DNA of 35,334 nucleotides, taken from Pedobacter ginsenosidimutans (GTDB lineage: Bacteria > Bacteroidota > Bacteroidia > Sphingobacteriales > Sphingobacteriaceae). A model generated the notes under the pieces. It did not search any database and was not told the origin of the DNA. It saw only the letters and a list, made by a program, of their open reading frames with translations. The stretch spans positions 1 to 35,334 of the forward strand of contig NZ_LMZQ01000030.1 in assembly GCF_001442625.1 (NCBI RefSeq), written 5' to 3'. The translations under genes were made by a program, and so were the position numbers. Shown here in pieces: positions 1 through 8,852 of the stretch (within the stretch, counting starts at the first letter, position 1; the number at the start of each line of letters is the position of its first letter).

Positions 1-684
1 GACAGCCTGGTGCAGAATATTATGATCGATAAAAATGCCATTGCCTCTTCTCATTATGAGCAAAACCTACTTAATGGCGTTGGCGTAATTAATATTAAGG
101 GCCAAAGCACAAAACGGCAAATAAACAGTGATAGCCTTTTGGTTACCGCCCAGGATGTTAAGGCCATCCCCTACTACGCTTGGGCAAACCGGGGGCCAAG
201 CGAAATGACTGTTTGGATACCTTATGAACAATCGGCCGCCAGACCAAAACCGGCTCCAACCATTGCCAGTACGAGTAAGGTATCTGCTTCGCTTAAAAAC
301 AAGAGAATGTTTTCTGCAATAAAAGATCAGTACGAACCAGCGGACTCAAAAGATACCAACTTTCCTTATTTGCACTGGTGGCCAGCCAAAAACACCAATG
401 AGTTTATACAGTACGATTTTGCATCTGAACAAACCGTAAGTGAATCTAAAGTTTATTGGTATGATGATAGTCCCTGGGGTGGTTGCAGAATTCCGGTTTC
501 TTATAAACTATTATATAAAAAAGGAGATCAATGGCTACCCGTTGAAACAACCGCTCCTTACGAGATTAGTAAAGATAAATTTAATACTGTAAAATTTAAG
601 CCCGTAAACACAACTGCCCTAAGAATGGAAATTCAATTACCTGCCGAGCATGCAACTGGCGTACACGAATGGGCAGTAAAATAA
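1..684 (+). CDS. GH127-like (DUF1680) glycosidase, C-terminal part
   Basis: This is the 3' end of a gene entering from the left edge; the frame is open from base 1, so the GTG at 10 is not a true start. The first visible part carries the motif PYYAWANRGPSEMTVWIP, which closes the C-terminal beta-sandwich of DUF1680/GH127 enzymes (beta-L-arabinofuranosidase family). About 110 residues follow (HWWPAKNTNEFIQYDF, then SKVYWYDD) that look like a discoidin-type binding domain often appended to these proteins. The catalytic barrel lies outside the window, so activity cannot be checked. A strong terminator follows, which separates it from the SusC operon downstream. A second GH127/GH146-type enzyme lies at 13787, which supports a shared arabinoside substrate. 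The family call is fairly sure; the specificity is not. Confidence 0.75.
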   Translation, partial: DSLVQNIMIDKNAIASSHYEQNLLNGVGVINIKGQSTKRQINSDSLLVTAQDVKAIPYYAWANRGPSEMTVWIPYEQSAARPKPAPTIASTSKVSASLKNKRMFSAIKDQYEPADSKDTNFPYLHWWPAKNTNEFIQYDFASEQTVSESKVYWYDDSPWGGCRIPVSYKLLYKKGDQWLPVETTAPYEISKDKFNTVKFKPVNTTALRMEIQLPAEHATGVHEWAVK

Positions 685-708
685 CTTGTAATAAAAGTTC
701 TCAATTAG

Positions 709-746
709 AACTCCCTATTTCAATATTTGAGATAGGGAGTTTTTTT
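709..746 (+). terminator. Rho-independent terminator after the GH127-like gene
   Basis: A 15-bp inverted repeat (709-723 and 727-741, one G-U type mismatch) with a 3-nt loop is followed by an uninterrupted T run to 746. It lies 25 bases after the stop codon. Confidence 0.85.
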
Positions 747-983
747 ATGGAGTCCAGCCTCAAGATCATTTATTAATAAAAAGATTTATAAAAGAACCGA
801 AAGATAACCAAGCTCTTTGATCCTTAAAGCTTTAACCTCATGATTAGTTACCCATACAGGTTAAAAAACGATTTAAATCAGGTAATATACTCGTTATAAT
901 CAAGCACCTACTATGGTAAATTTATAAACGTTATAACAACGCTTAAACTAACCAAAAAAACTAATAAACTAATCAATAAGCTA

Positions 984-3900
984 ATGAAATTAAACTTTAC
1001 TTTGAGGTGGGGTAAGTTATTAAGCATCCTTATATTTCTGGTGATGCCTTTTCTTACCTTTGCACAAACCAAAATTACCGGTACGGTAACTGATGGAAAA
1101 AACGAGCCCATACCCGGGGCATCTATTAAACAAAAGGGCACAACTAATGGTACCTCTTCGGATATTAAGGGAAACTTCTCGTTAACCTTAAAGGAAGGAT
1201 CTTCGATCTTGACGGTCAGTATTGTTGGCTATAAGTCAAAAGAAATATCTGTTGCAGGCAGGACAGGTATAAATATTGAGCTTGCGGAAGATAACAACTC
1301 TTTGAATGAGGTGGTTGCCATAGGGTATCAGAACATCCAGAGAAGAAACACCGCTGGAGCGATCTCGTCTGTAAAGGGAAAAGATTTTGAAAACACGCCT
1401 TATTCTACTTTTGATGCAATGCTGCAGGGAAGGGTCGCAGGTCTAACCGTTTTAAGTACCTCGGGCGAACCTGGAGGAAACAACATTGTTAACATCCGTG
1501 GTGCAAGCAACGTAAACTTAGGTCAAAGCAGCTCACCGTTATACGTTATTGATGGCGTGATCTATGATGTAAATGACATTGGGTCAGCCTATGGGAGCAG
1601 TCCCTTGCAGGCGATCAACCCCAACGACATCGAATCTGTTGACGTGCTAAAGGATGCATCTGCTTCAGCCGTTTATGGTGCCAGGGCTGCCAACGGCGTT
1701 ATTATTGTTAAGACCAAACGGGCTATAGCTGGCGCGCCACCTCAGATTAGAATTTCAAGCTATTTCGGAATTGCCAATAAACCCGCATTGAAGCCTATCC
1801 AAACAGGTACTGCAGAGAGAAGATTGAAAATGGACTTACTCTATGGAGGTAACGCATCGTATGACCGGCTCAAAAACCTGAATATGATGTTGACCGACAG
1901 TTTAAATACTGCCTTCAACAACAATACAGACTGGCAGGGATTATTTCTTCAAACGGGAAACATCAGCAATATTGATGCAAGCATAGCAGCGGCAACGGAT
2001 AAATATTCATACAGATTCTCTTTCAACCGTTATTTTGAGGAAGGGGTAATGAAAGGTTATGATATCAACAGGGTTACGCCCAGCCTGTTCTTTCAGGTAT
2101 CACCTACCCAAAAACTGTTGATCCAGACAAATCTTTTTGTCGGCCTAACCAAGGCCAAGCATGGTCAAGGTGACCAAAACAAATACCCATTCACTACCTG
2201 GGGCTTTCCCTCATCCTTTTGGAGTATCGGTCCTACAGAACAGGCATTATATACCGGCAGATACGATGAACTCAGGGACGATGATAAAACCACCAGTCTG
2301 AACGGTAATACAATGGCTCAATACACCATTATACCTGGCTTAAACTTAAAAAGCACGATATCGTACAATGTAAACAATAATACAAGAAGCTATTTTAAAC
2401 CAAATCTTTTAAGTTCCAGCGGCCAGAATGAAGCTTATGGATATATCTATCAAACTAACCGATGGGAATTGGAAAACACATTGAACTACTACAAGTCACT
2501 GAAGAGCGGGCATAACTTTAACATTGTCCTGCTACAGGGAATGGAAAAAAACATACTCAATAACACCTACAGCTCCAGCATCGGAAATTCGGATGCAGTA
2601 AAAACGGTTACAGGCATAGCCGCCGGCCCAAATTTGTTTGTAAGTAATGATATCCAGCAACGCTCCCGTTTATCATGGATGGGAAGTTTTGTCTATGATT
2701 ACAAGGGAAAATACCTCTTGCAGGCCGTTTACCGTGCCGATGCATCTTCAAGATACAGTGCTGATAGCCGCTGGGGTTCGTTCCCATCGATATCGGCAGG
2801 GTGGAATGCATCTGAGGAAAGTTTCTTCTCCCCGGTGAAGAATATTCTCTCCTATTTAAAGCTTAGGGCCAGTTATGGAGTAACCGGCAATGATCCCGGA
2901 GCCTATTATGCCCAATACCAATCTTTAATAGGTGATGCAAGTTATCCAACATCAGTACTGGCAAATGGTGTAGGTGGCTTCCAGAATACCTATAATGGCA
3001 CACAGGTATTATACCCAGATTATTACGGGGCAGCTTCGGCCAGTTCAATCAGCTGGGAAAGAAGTCCACAGTTCAATGCGGGAATCGATTTAGGACTGTT
3101 TAAGGACCGGATAACCTTAACAGCCGATTATTATATCCGGGACTCTAAAAGCAAGGTATTCCAGGTGGCCGTACCGCTTACCAGCGGGTATTCTCAAATC
3201 TCAAATAACTATGTTGATCTGCGCAATTCGGGTGTTGAGTTAACTTTAACTACGAGAAATTTCGGTCCAGCCTCAAAATTTCAATGGACAACCAATTTCA
3301 ATATAGCTTACAACGATAATTATATTACCAAACTGCCAAACGGGGGAAGAGATTTCACTTTCGGGCCACCCTGGCTACAACAGACATTGAGCGTTGGCGA
3401 ACCTCTGTTCACCTATAAGGTCTGGGACGTTAAAAGTATCTATTCAACAGACGCCGATGTTCCTGTAGACCCGAAGACAGGCAAGCGGATTACCCACTTC
3501 GGTGGGGCACAATATAGTGCTGGTGATCCGGCGAGGGCCGATCAGAATGGAGATTACAACATCGATTATAATGATTATGTATCATATGGAAACCCAAATC
3601 CGGATATTACAGGTGGTATGAACAATTCATTTTCATATAAAGGCTTTTCTCTTGATGTTCTGGTCACTTTCATTTCAGGTCGCAGCCTACGCAATGGTTA
3701 TCTTTCAGACAAATTTCAGGATGCCGGAACTTCGGATCCATACTTCTATTGGGGGCCCCGATCTGGACCGGCATCAAATTTTAATGTTTCAGATTTCTGG
3801 TCTAAACCGGGAGATATTGCCAAATATCCTGGACTCATAACCAATACGGTAGATAAATGGCACATTGGCCAGAGCATGTATGTCGAAAATGCAAGTTTCA

Positions 3901-4121
3901 TACGTATCAAAAACATCAGGCTGGGTTACGCTTTGCCTCAAAAACTCACAAAAAAAATAGGCATGAACATGATCAGGTTCTACGGCGTGATGGACAATGT
4001 AAAAGTATGGTCTAAATCTACTGTGCCTGATCCGGAAGCTGTGGGAGTAGATGGGTATTCCGGAGGAAACGACTATCCCATTCCTAAAAAGTACACATTC
4101 GGCATTGATTTAACATTTTAA
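984..4121 (+). CDS. SusC/RagA family TonB-dependent outer-membrane transporter
   Basis: This is an outer-membrane importer of the SusC class, 1045 residues, a usual length. A signal peptide ends near residue 27 (LVMPFLTFAQ). A CarboxypepD_reg-like domain follows at about 30-110 (ITGTVTDGKNEPIPGASI). A TonB-box-like LNEVVAIGYQ precedes the plug domain at about 115-245, which contains LQGRVAGL, VNIRGASN, PLYVIDGV and ESVDVLKDASASAVYGARAANG. The rest is a beta-barrel ending in an aromatic residue (GIDLTF), as outer-membrane proteins do. SusD starts 11 bases downstream, followed by two more lipoproteins, so this heads a four-gene operon. The transported ligand cannot be read from sequence; neighbouring enzymes suggest an arabinose-containing glycan or glycopeptide. 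Confidence 0.95.
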   Translation: MKLNFTLRWGKLLSILIFLVMPFLTFAQTKITGTVTDGKNEPIPGASIKQKGTTNGTSSDIKGNFSLTLKEGSSILTVSIVGYKSKEISVAGRTGINIELAEDNNSLNEVVAIGYQNIQRRNTAGAISSVKGKDFENTPYSTFDAMLQGRVAGLTVLSTSGEPGGNNIVNIRGASNVNLGQSSSPLYVIDGVIYDVNDIGSAYGSSPLQAINPNDIESVDVLKDASASAVYGARAANGVIIVKTKRAIAGAPPQIRISSYFGIANKPALKPIQTGTAERRLKMDLLYGGNASYDRLKNLNMMLTDSLNTAFNNNTDWQGLFLQTGNISNIDASIAAATDKYSYRFSFNRYFEEGVMKGYDINRVTPSLFFQVSPTQKLLIQTNLFVGLTKAKHGQGDQNKYPFTTWGFPSSFWSIGPTEQALYTGRYDELRDDDKTTSLNGNTMAQYTIIPGLNLKSTISYNVNNNTRSYFKPNLLSSSGQNEAYGYIYQTNRWELENTLNYYKSLKSGHNFNIVLLQGMEKNILNNTYSSSIGNSDAVKTVTGIAAGPNLFVSNDIQQRSRLSWMGSFVYDYKGKYLLQAVYRADASSRYSADSRWGSFPSISAGWNASEESFFSPVKNILSYLKLRASYGVTGNDPGAYYAQYQSLIGDASYPTSVLANGVGGFQNTYNGTQVLYPDYYGAASASSISWERSPQFNAGIDLGLFKDRITLTADYYIRDSKSKVFQVAVPLTSGYSQISNNYVDLRNSGVELTLTTRNFGPASKFQWTTNFNIAYNDNYITKLPNGGRDFTFGPPWLQQTLSVGEPLFTYKVWDVKSIYSTDADVPVDPKTGKRITHFGGAQYSAGDPARADQNGDYNIDYNDYVSYGNPNPDITGGMNNSFSYKGFSLDVLVTFISGRSLRNGYLSDKFQDAGTSDPYFYWGPRSGPASNFNVSDFWSKPGDIAKYPGLITNTVDKWHIGQSMYVENASFIRIKNIRLGYALPQKLTKKIGMNMIRFYGVMDNVKVWSKSTVPDPEAVGVDGYSGGNDYPIPKKYTFGIDLTF

Positions 4122-4132
4122 ACATTACTACA

Positions 4133-5602
4133 ATGAAAAGACTAACAATATATATATGCTGTGCAATCGGATTGAGCATGGCAACTTCATGCAAAAAGTT
4201 TCTTGATGAAAAACCCATCAGCACATCTACCGATATTACCTTTTGGAAAAATGAGAACGATGCGGACAAGGGTATAGCAGGAGGTTACGCACTATTGAGA
4301 AAAACCTTGAATAAGGCAAATGGACTTGCTTTTTATGCCTATGGCGATCTGCCAACCGATGAATTCACTTCAGTGACTTCTTATCGTTTCGACAACATTT
4401 CCACAATAAGGTGGTCGATAGCCGTTGCAGCTGCAGAAACAGGAGATCCAATGATGCAGATGAGAAGGTATGACAGCTTTTATAGTGCTATAGATCAGGT
4501 TAACCGCTGTATCAAGTTTATCCCAACCATACCAGATGATAAATTTTCTTCTTCTACATCAAAGAACAACCTATTGGGTGAAGCCTATTTTTTAAGGGCA
4601 TTCAATTATTTCTATATGACCAGAATCTGGGGAGATGTTCCCCTGGTAACCCAGACCGGGGCAATTGCAGATGCGGTTGATATTCCACGCAACAAGGCAT
4701 CTGAAGTTTTAGCGCAGTGCTTAAGTGATGTTAACATGGCTATAAGCCTATTGAGCTGGGATTATGCGAACGCAACAAATAGAGCCGTCAGGGCCAATAA
4801 AGGTTCAGCTTATGCCCTTCTGGCTCATATTTATGCGTGGCAGGGCGATTACCAGAACTGTAATTTGACCGCAGACAAGATTATCGGCCAAAATTTTTAT
4901 CAGTATGTAAGCAGGGATAGTTATCTAAACATATACAAAGGTAAGTCTACCGAGGGCATTTTTGAGATTGCTCAGAGCGGAGAGAATGAAGGAAATGTCT
5001 TCAATATTGCAAATTATACTTTGAAAAGTCCATATTTGACCACAAATACCGGAAATGCAATTTTTCCGCTTAATACGATTACGTTAAAGAATCTTTTCGA
5101 TGACCCGGACGATGAGCGGTATTCCAATGCTTTCGCACTGACGAATTCAACAGATCCGATCTGTATCAAGTATTCTAATATTACCTACGTTAACGGCCAA
5201 AACGTAATTACCCCGGTTGCTCACAATAACATCATCATTTTTAGGCTAGCAGACATAAAGCTGTTAAAAGCAGAGGCACTTGCGGCGTTGAACCAGTTTG
5301 ATCAATCCAGGACCGTACTAAATGAAGTTAGAGAGATAGCTGGTGTAGGTGCCTGGAATGGGGCAAATTCGAACTTATTTGAAGCTATTATAGACGAGCG
5401 GGGAAGAGAACTTTTCCTGGAAGGGCACCGTTTTTATGACCTGGTCAGACTTGGGAGAAAAACCGGTATTATTAAATTCGGTGATGATAAGATGAGCAAA
5501 AGTGATTTTGATGCTGGTAAATATTATTGGCCGATAGACCCTGCGTTAATGGTTATAAACAAAAAGTTAACACAAACTCCGTTCTGGAGCTCAAAGATGT
5601 AA
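4133..5602 (+). CDS. SusD/RagB family surface glycan-binding lipoprotein
   Basis: This is the SusD partner of the preceding SusC, expected to form the lid that captures ligand on the cell surface. The 489 residues start with a lipoprotein signal with Cys at residue 20 (SMATSC). The N-terminal KKFLDEKPISTSTDITFW and the helix GEAYFLRAFNYFYMTRIWGDVPLV are typical of SusD TPR-like helices. The C-terminal block with IDERGRELFLEGHRFYDLVR and YWPIDP is the usual RagB/SusD ending. It lies 11 bases after SusC and only 4 bases before the next gene, which suggests one transcript and coupled translation. Confidence 0.95.
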   Translation: MKRLTIYICCAIGLSMATSCKKFLDEKPISTSTDITFWKNENDADKGIAGGYALLRKTLNKANGLAFYAYGDLPTDEFTSVTSYRFDNISTIRWSIAVAAAETGDPMMQMRRYDSFYSAIDQVNRCIKFIPTIPDDKFSSSTSKNNLLGEAYFLRAFNYFYMTRIWGDVPLVTQTGAIADAVDIPRNKASEVLAQCLSDVNMAISLLSWDYANATNRAVRANKGSAYALLAHIYAWQGDYQNCNLTADKIIGQNFYQYVSRDSYLNIYKGKSTEGIFEIAQSGENEGNVFNIANYTLKSPYLTTNTGNAIFPLNTITLKNLFDDPDDERYSNAFALTNSTDPICIKYSNITYVNGQNVITPVAHNNIIIFRLADIKLLKAEALAALNQFDQSRTVLNEVREIAGVGAWNGANSNLFEAIIDERGRELFLEGHRFYDLVRLGRKTGIIKFGDDKMSKSDFDAGKYYWPIDPALMVINKKLTQTPFWSSKM

Positions 5603-5606
5603 AATA

Positions 5607-6275
5607 ATGAAAAATAAAATGTTGTATTTTATAATATGCAGCCTGGGGCTTGCATATTTCACAGGCTGTAAGAAGAGTGAATACCTGACAGACGGCGGAT
5701 TAAGTGTTGGCAAAACCCCACTAACAACATATGATTATCTCAAACAGCACAAATATCACTTGTTTGATACGCTGGTTATGGTGATTGATCATTATAATAT
5801 GAAAGAGGAAGTAAATGGTGCTGCAACTTTTTTTGCCCCGACCAACTATTCCATCAACAGTTATCTGAAAATAAAAAGAGATTCTGTCAGACGTATTGAT
5901 GAAAACAATAACTATAATCTGACCGATATGTATAAGGATATTAGCGCTGATTCGCTTAGGATTTACATCTCAAAGTCAAGGATAACATTAATGACAGCAC
6001 CCCTACAGGCAACCATTGTGAATAATGCAGCAAATACGCAAACAGCGTTCCAAAGGATTTTGCAACCAAAGCCAGCCGAATCCTGGTCATCTGCACCAAT
6101 ATATTATCTCTATTATATAAAGGTCAGGGGTGCCCTGGATCCGCCAAATGTTGTTGCTCAGCCCAATGATCCAAACGTAGATCTTAAAGCACAGTGCCAA
6201 ACAACTGATATCGAACCATCATCGGGCGGCATGCTCCATGTGCTAAGCAATAACCATACATTCATCAGATTCTAA
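5607..6275 (+). CDS. FAS1 (fasciclin-like) domain lipoprotein
   Basis: This 222-residue lipoprotein has Cys at residue 21 (AYFTGC). The body resembles a single FAS1 fold. It shows an N-terminal TTYDYLKQH helix, a conserved-looking NGAATFFAPTNYSINSYL segment (the FAPTN type H1 box) and a C-terminal GGMLHVLSNNHTFI segment (the H2-like box). FAS1 domains mediate adhesion or carbohydrate/protein binding, and FAS1 lipoproteins are known companions of some SusC/SusD operons. Here it is probably an extra surface-binding component. The start lies 4 bases after the SusD stop, so translation is probably coupled. The FAS1 assignment rests on motif recall, and divergence in the middle lowers certainty. 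Confidence 0.7.
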   Translation: MKNKMLYFIICSLGLAYFTGCKKSEYLTDGGLSVGKTPLTTYDYLKQHKYHLFDTLVMVIDHYNMKEEVNGAATFFAPTNYSINSYLKIKRDSVRRIDENNNYNLTDMYKDISADSLRIYISKSRITLMTAPLQATIVNNAANTQTAFQRILQPKPAESWSSAPIYYLYYIKVRGALDPPNVVAQPNDPNVDLKAQCQTTDIEPSSGGMLHVLSNNHTFIRF

Positions 6276-6299
6276 CGGGGAATCACAATAGGTACAACC

Positions 6300-7253
6300 A
6301 TGAAGAAAATATTATTAATTTCATCAATATCTGTTCTAGCTTTGACCGGCATTTTATTTGGCTGTAAAAAGGTTGAAAAGGGTTTCATCAGCGATTATAT
6401 GTATTATAGTCCGAACCCTTTAATTGCTACCCAGGGAAATGTAACAAATTCCAACGCGCTTGAATTAGACGGAACCACGGGGCCAGTGAAGGTTAAACTT
6501 CTTGCTATCAGAAACGCAGACACCGGGCAGCCAGCGCCAGAGATGACAAAAGAATTTACCATTAAACAGTTTCTCGGTCAGATTACCAGTGCAGATTCAA
6601 CCGTTGCATTGGTAAACAAAAAAATTGTGCTCAAACCTGCTTTACCGTTAGAGATCAGCGAGATTGGGGGAAGGATATCCCTCTCCCAGGCAACAGCATT
6701 TGTTTCCACCGGAAATTATGTAATCGATGTTGAGGTAAGCAACATCAAAGGTACCCGCCAGATCTTAAATGCCTGCAGGATACAGCTATTACCCAAGACA
6801 TATTTTGCGCTTGATGCCGGCCCGTTTGTCACCACCTCTGATCCTGATGCAGAAACAGGTTTCAGCGACAGGGTAAATCTGCCCGTAACCGTTACTTACG
6901 ACAACAAGGGACCTAACAAGATCAGGTTTTTATTTTTAGACAAAAATGGCGTTGCCTTTGATCCTTCCGCCGGACAGGTAATCACCAGGGGAGATAGAGG
7001 TAATTTTTCGCAAATGAACCCATATTTCCCTGTGGTAAGAACAACCACTGCACTCGAATGGGAGTTTATAGATCTGCCAAATGGTTTCCCGATTAAGGAT
7101 GGAAATAACGGAACAGGAAATTATTACCGCATCCCCGCACGGTTTACCGTAGAAAACAGGAATGCAAATCCGGTATTTTTTGGTTTTAAGGCATTATCAG
7201 CGGGCAGTTACACCGTAACCATCCAAATTCCTGGTATTACTAAAAAACCCTAG
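6300..7253 (+). CDS. DUF5007-like SusCD-operon lipoprotein
   Basis: This is a 317-residue lipoprotein (ILFGC, Cys 22) of unknown function. It begins with KKVEKGFISDYMYYSPNPL and consists of beta-rich segments without a catalytic motif. The layout resembles the DUF5007 family of Bacteroidota lipoproteins coded next to SusC/SusD; I assign that family from memory with moderate certainty. Two immunoglobulin-like halves are plausible: about residues 30-170, with the KVKLLAIRNADTG region, and 175-317, with NLPVTVTYDNKGPNKIRFLF. It is the last gene of the operon starting at 984, 24 bases after the FAS1 gene and directly before a terminator. A surface glycan-binding role (SusE/F-like) is inferred from position. 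Confidence 0.6.
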   Translation: MKKILLISSISVLALTGILFGCKKVEKGFISDYMYYSPNPLIATQGNVTNSNALELDGTTGPVKVKLLAIRNADTGQPAPEMTKEFTIKQFLGQITSADSTVALVNKKIVLKPALPLEISEIGGRISLSQATAFVSTGNYVIDVEVSNIKGTRQILNACRIQLLPKTYFALDAGPFVTTSDPDAETGFSDRVNLPVTVTYDNKGPNKIRFLFLDKNGVAFDPSAGQVITRGDRGNFSQMNPYFPVVRTTTALEWEFIDLPNGFPIKDGNNGTGNYYRIPARFTVENRNANPVFFGFKALSAGSYTVTIQIPGITKKP

Positions 7254-7270
7254 TTGAGTTAGTTGAAGAT

Positions 7271-7310
7271 AAAACCCAGATCGGCAAAACGACTCTGGGT
7301 TTTTCTTTTT
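7271..7310 (+). terminator. Rho-independent terminator ending the first SusCD operon
   Basis: The arms 7271-7280 (AAAACCCAGA) and 7294-7303 (TCTGGGTTTT) pair perfectly, with possible TCG/CGA extension toward the loop. A T-rich tract follows to 7310. It lies 18 bases after the stop codon. Confidence 0.8.
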
Positions 7311-7366
7311 AAGCCAAACATTTTATATTAAAGCTAAATCAGTAATTTTTATCGAAATATCAGTAT

Positions 7367-8818
7367 ATGTGTTATTTATTAACTAAGAATAGATCACTTA
7401 CCAAGAGATCGGCATCTGCCCCAAACTACCACCAGGTGCTAACCTTTGCATCACTTTTGGTGATGCTTTTCTGCAACACAGTATGGGGCCAGGCAACGAA
7501 TCCTAGCTTATCAGAAACAGTTAACACGCCAAAACAACGTTATATTCCTGCTAAAATATGGATGGTGCCCGAAGGAAATGATTTCACTAACGATGAGCAT
7601 GAATTCGGTTATAAACGAATGGTCGAATCAGATAATATTGCCATTTTCTGGTCGAAAGAATTTGGGCCGGATCTTTCTAAAAATACTGATCCTGCTGCCC
7701 GTCTGGATATGAATCAGGTTTTAAAAGAATGTGATCGGTTTTACAATTTTTATGTGGATACCTTGGGTTTTGTGAATAAAGGGAACTCTGTAACCGATCG
7801 GTACAAACTTTTGATTTTTGTGTTTAAGGGAAAGGAAGGCACAGCATTTGGTGGCGGGGAAGAAAATAAAATAGGAATTGCCTGGACTCCCCTGGCCCGT
7901 ATCAGCAAAGCTCCTTTCGGCGCATTGGCGCATGAAATAGGCCACTCGTTTCAATATCTGGTTAATGCCGATGGTGCCTGGGCTTTTTCTTCGGCAGCTA
8001 AAGGAAGCCGTGGGCAGTCTATTTTCGAAATGACCTCTCAATTTATGCTCTGGCATGTTTATCCGGAATGGATGACTTTTGAAAATTATCATTTGGAGGC
8101 CAACCTAAAAAAAACTCATTATGCATTTCTGCACGAGACCAATCAATATCACTCGCCATATGTATTGGAGTATTGGACCAACAAACATGGAATTAAGTTT
8201 ATTGGTAAGCTGTGGCAACAAGCTTTAAAAGGCGAAGATGCAGTTATGACCTACAAACGGATCACAGGAACCAACCAGAAAAAGTTTAACGATGAAATGC
8301 ATCAGGCTGCAGCTAAATTTATCACCTGGGATTTAGACCAGGCTAAAAAAGCAGCCAAAACTTATGCCAACCAACATGCAACAGTTTTAGATTCATTGCC
8401 AGATGCCTGGTACCGGATATTGCCGGGCAACTGTCCACAAAACTACGGATATAACGGCATAAGATTAAATACTCCCAAAGAAGGAACAGAAATCAAACTA
8501 AAATTTAAAGGTTTGGCAGGAGCAAATGGTTTTAGAAAAGTAAACCTGGCTTATGCCGGTTGGCGGTACAGTTTCCTTGCCGTAAAATATGATGGCGAAC
8601 GTGTTTATGGAAAAATCCACGATAACAGCGAAGGCTCAGCCAAGTTTAGCGTACCAAAAAACACACAATATTTATGGCTTGTGGTAAGTGGCGCACCAAC
8701 TACACACTGGGAACATATTACCGATGGAAAAGATGAAAACGACGAACAATGGCCTTATCAAATTAAGCTTACAGGTACCACGTTAGCAGAAATTAAATCT
8801 GTGATACAAAAGAAATAA
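7367..8818 (+). CDS. Secreted zincin-like protein (DUF6055-like) with HEIGH motif
   Basis: This 483-residue secreted protein has a hydrophobic segment FASLLVMLFCNTVWGQ ending near residue 41. The N-region before it is long for a signal peptide. The motif ALAHEIGHSFQYL places HExxH at residues 189-193. E221 in IFEMTSQF, about 28 residues downstream, is a plausible third zinc ligand. The C-terminal part (about 345-475) is a beta-rich domain with WRYSFLAVKYDGERVYG. The arrangement resembles DUF6055, a family with a metallopeptidase-like core. A peptidase role on a glycoprotein substrate is inferred from the motif and from its neighbours; no substrate is proven. It starts 57 bases after the operon terminator, so it probably has its own promoter, and it is followed within 35 bases by another zincin gene. 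Confidence 0.65.
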   Translation: MCYLLTKNRSLTKRSASAPNYHQVLTFASLLVMLFCNTVWGQATNPSLSETVNTPKQRYIPAKIWMVPEGNDFTNDEHEFGYKRMVESDNIAIFWSKEFGPDLSKNTDPAARLDMNQVLKECDRFYNFYVDTLGFVNKGNSVTDRYKLLIFVFKGKEGTAFGGGEENKIGIAWTPLARISKAPFGALAHEIGHSFQYLVNADGAWAFSSAAKGSRGQSIFEMTSQFMLWHVYPEWMTFENYHLEANLKKTHYAFLHETNQYHSPYVLEYWTNKHGIKFIGKLWQQALKGEDAVMTYKRITGTNQKKFNDEMHQAAAKFITWDLDQAKKAAKTYANQHATVLDSLPDAWYRILPGNCPQNYGYNGIRLNTPKEGTEIKLKFKGLAGANGFRKVNLAYAGWRYSFLAVKYDGERVYGKIHDNSEGSAKFSVPKNTQYLWLVVSGAPTTHWEHITDGKDENDEQWPYQIKLTGTTLAEIKSVIQKK

Positions 8819-8852
8819 CATGTAGGAAACCCGAAACATAGTATACAATCAA

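Noticed and set aside
7721..8092. A 123-codon minus-strand frame inside the HEIGH protein gene
   Set aside because: It lies fully within a strongly supported plus-strand gene; its sequence looks like an antisense shadow.
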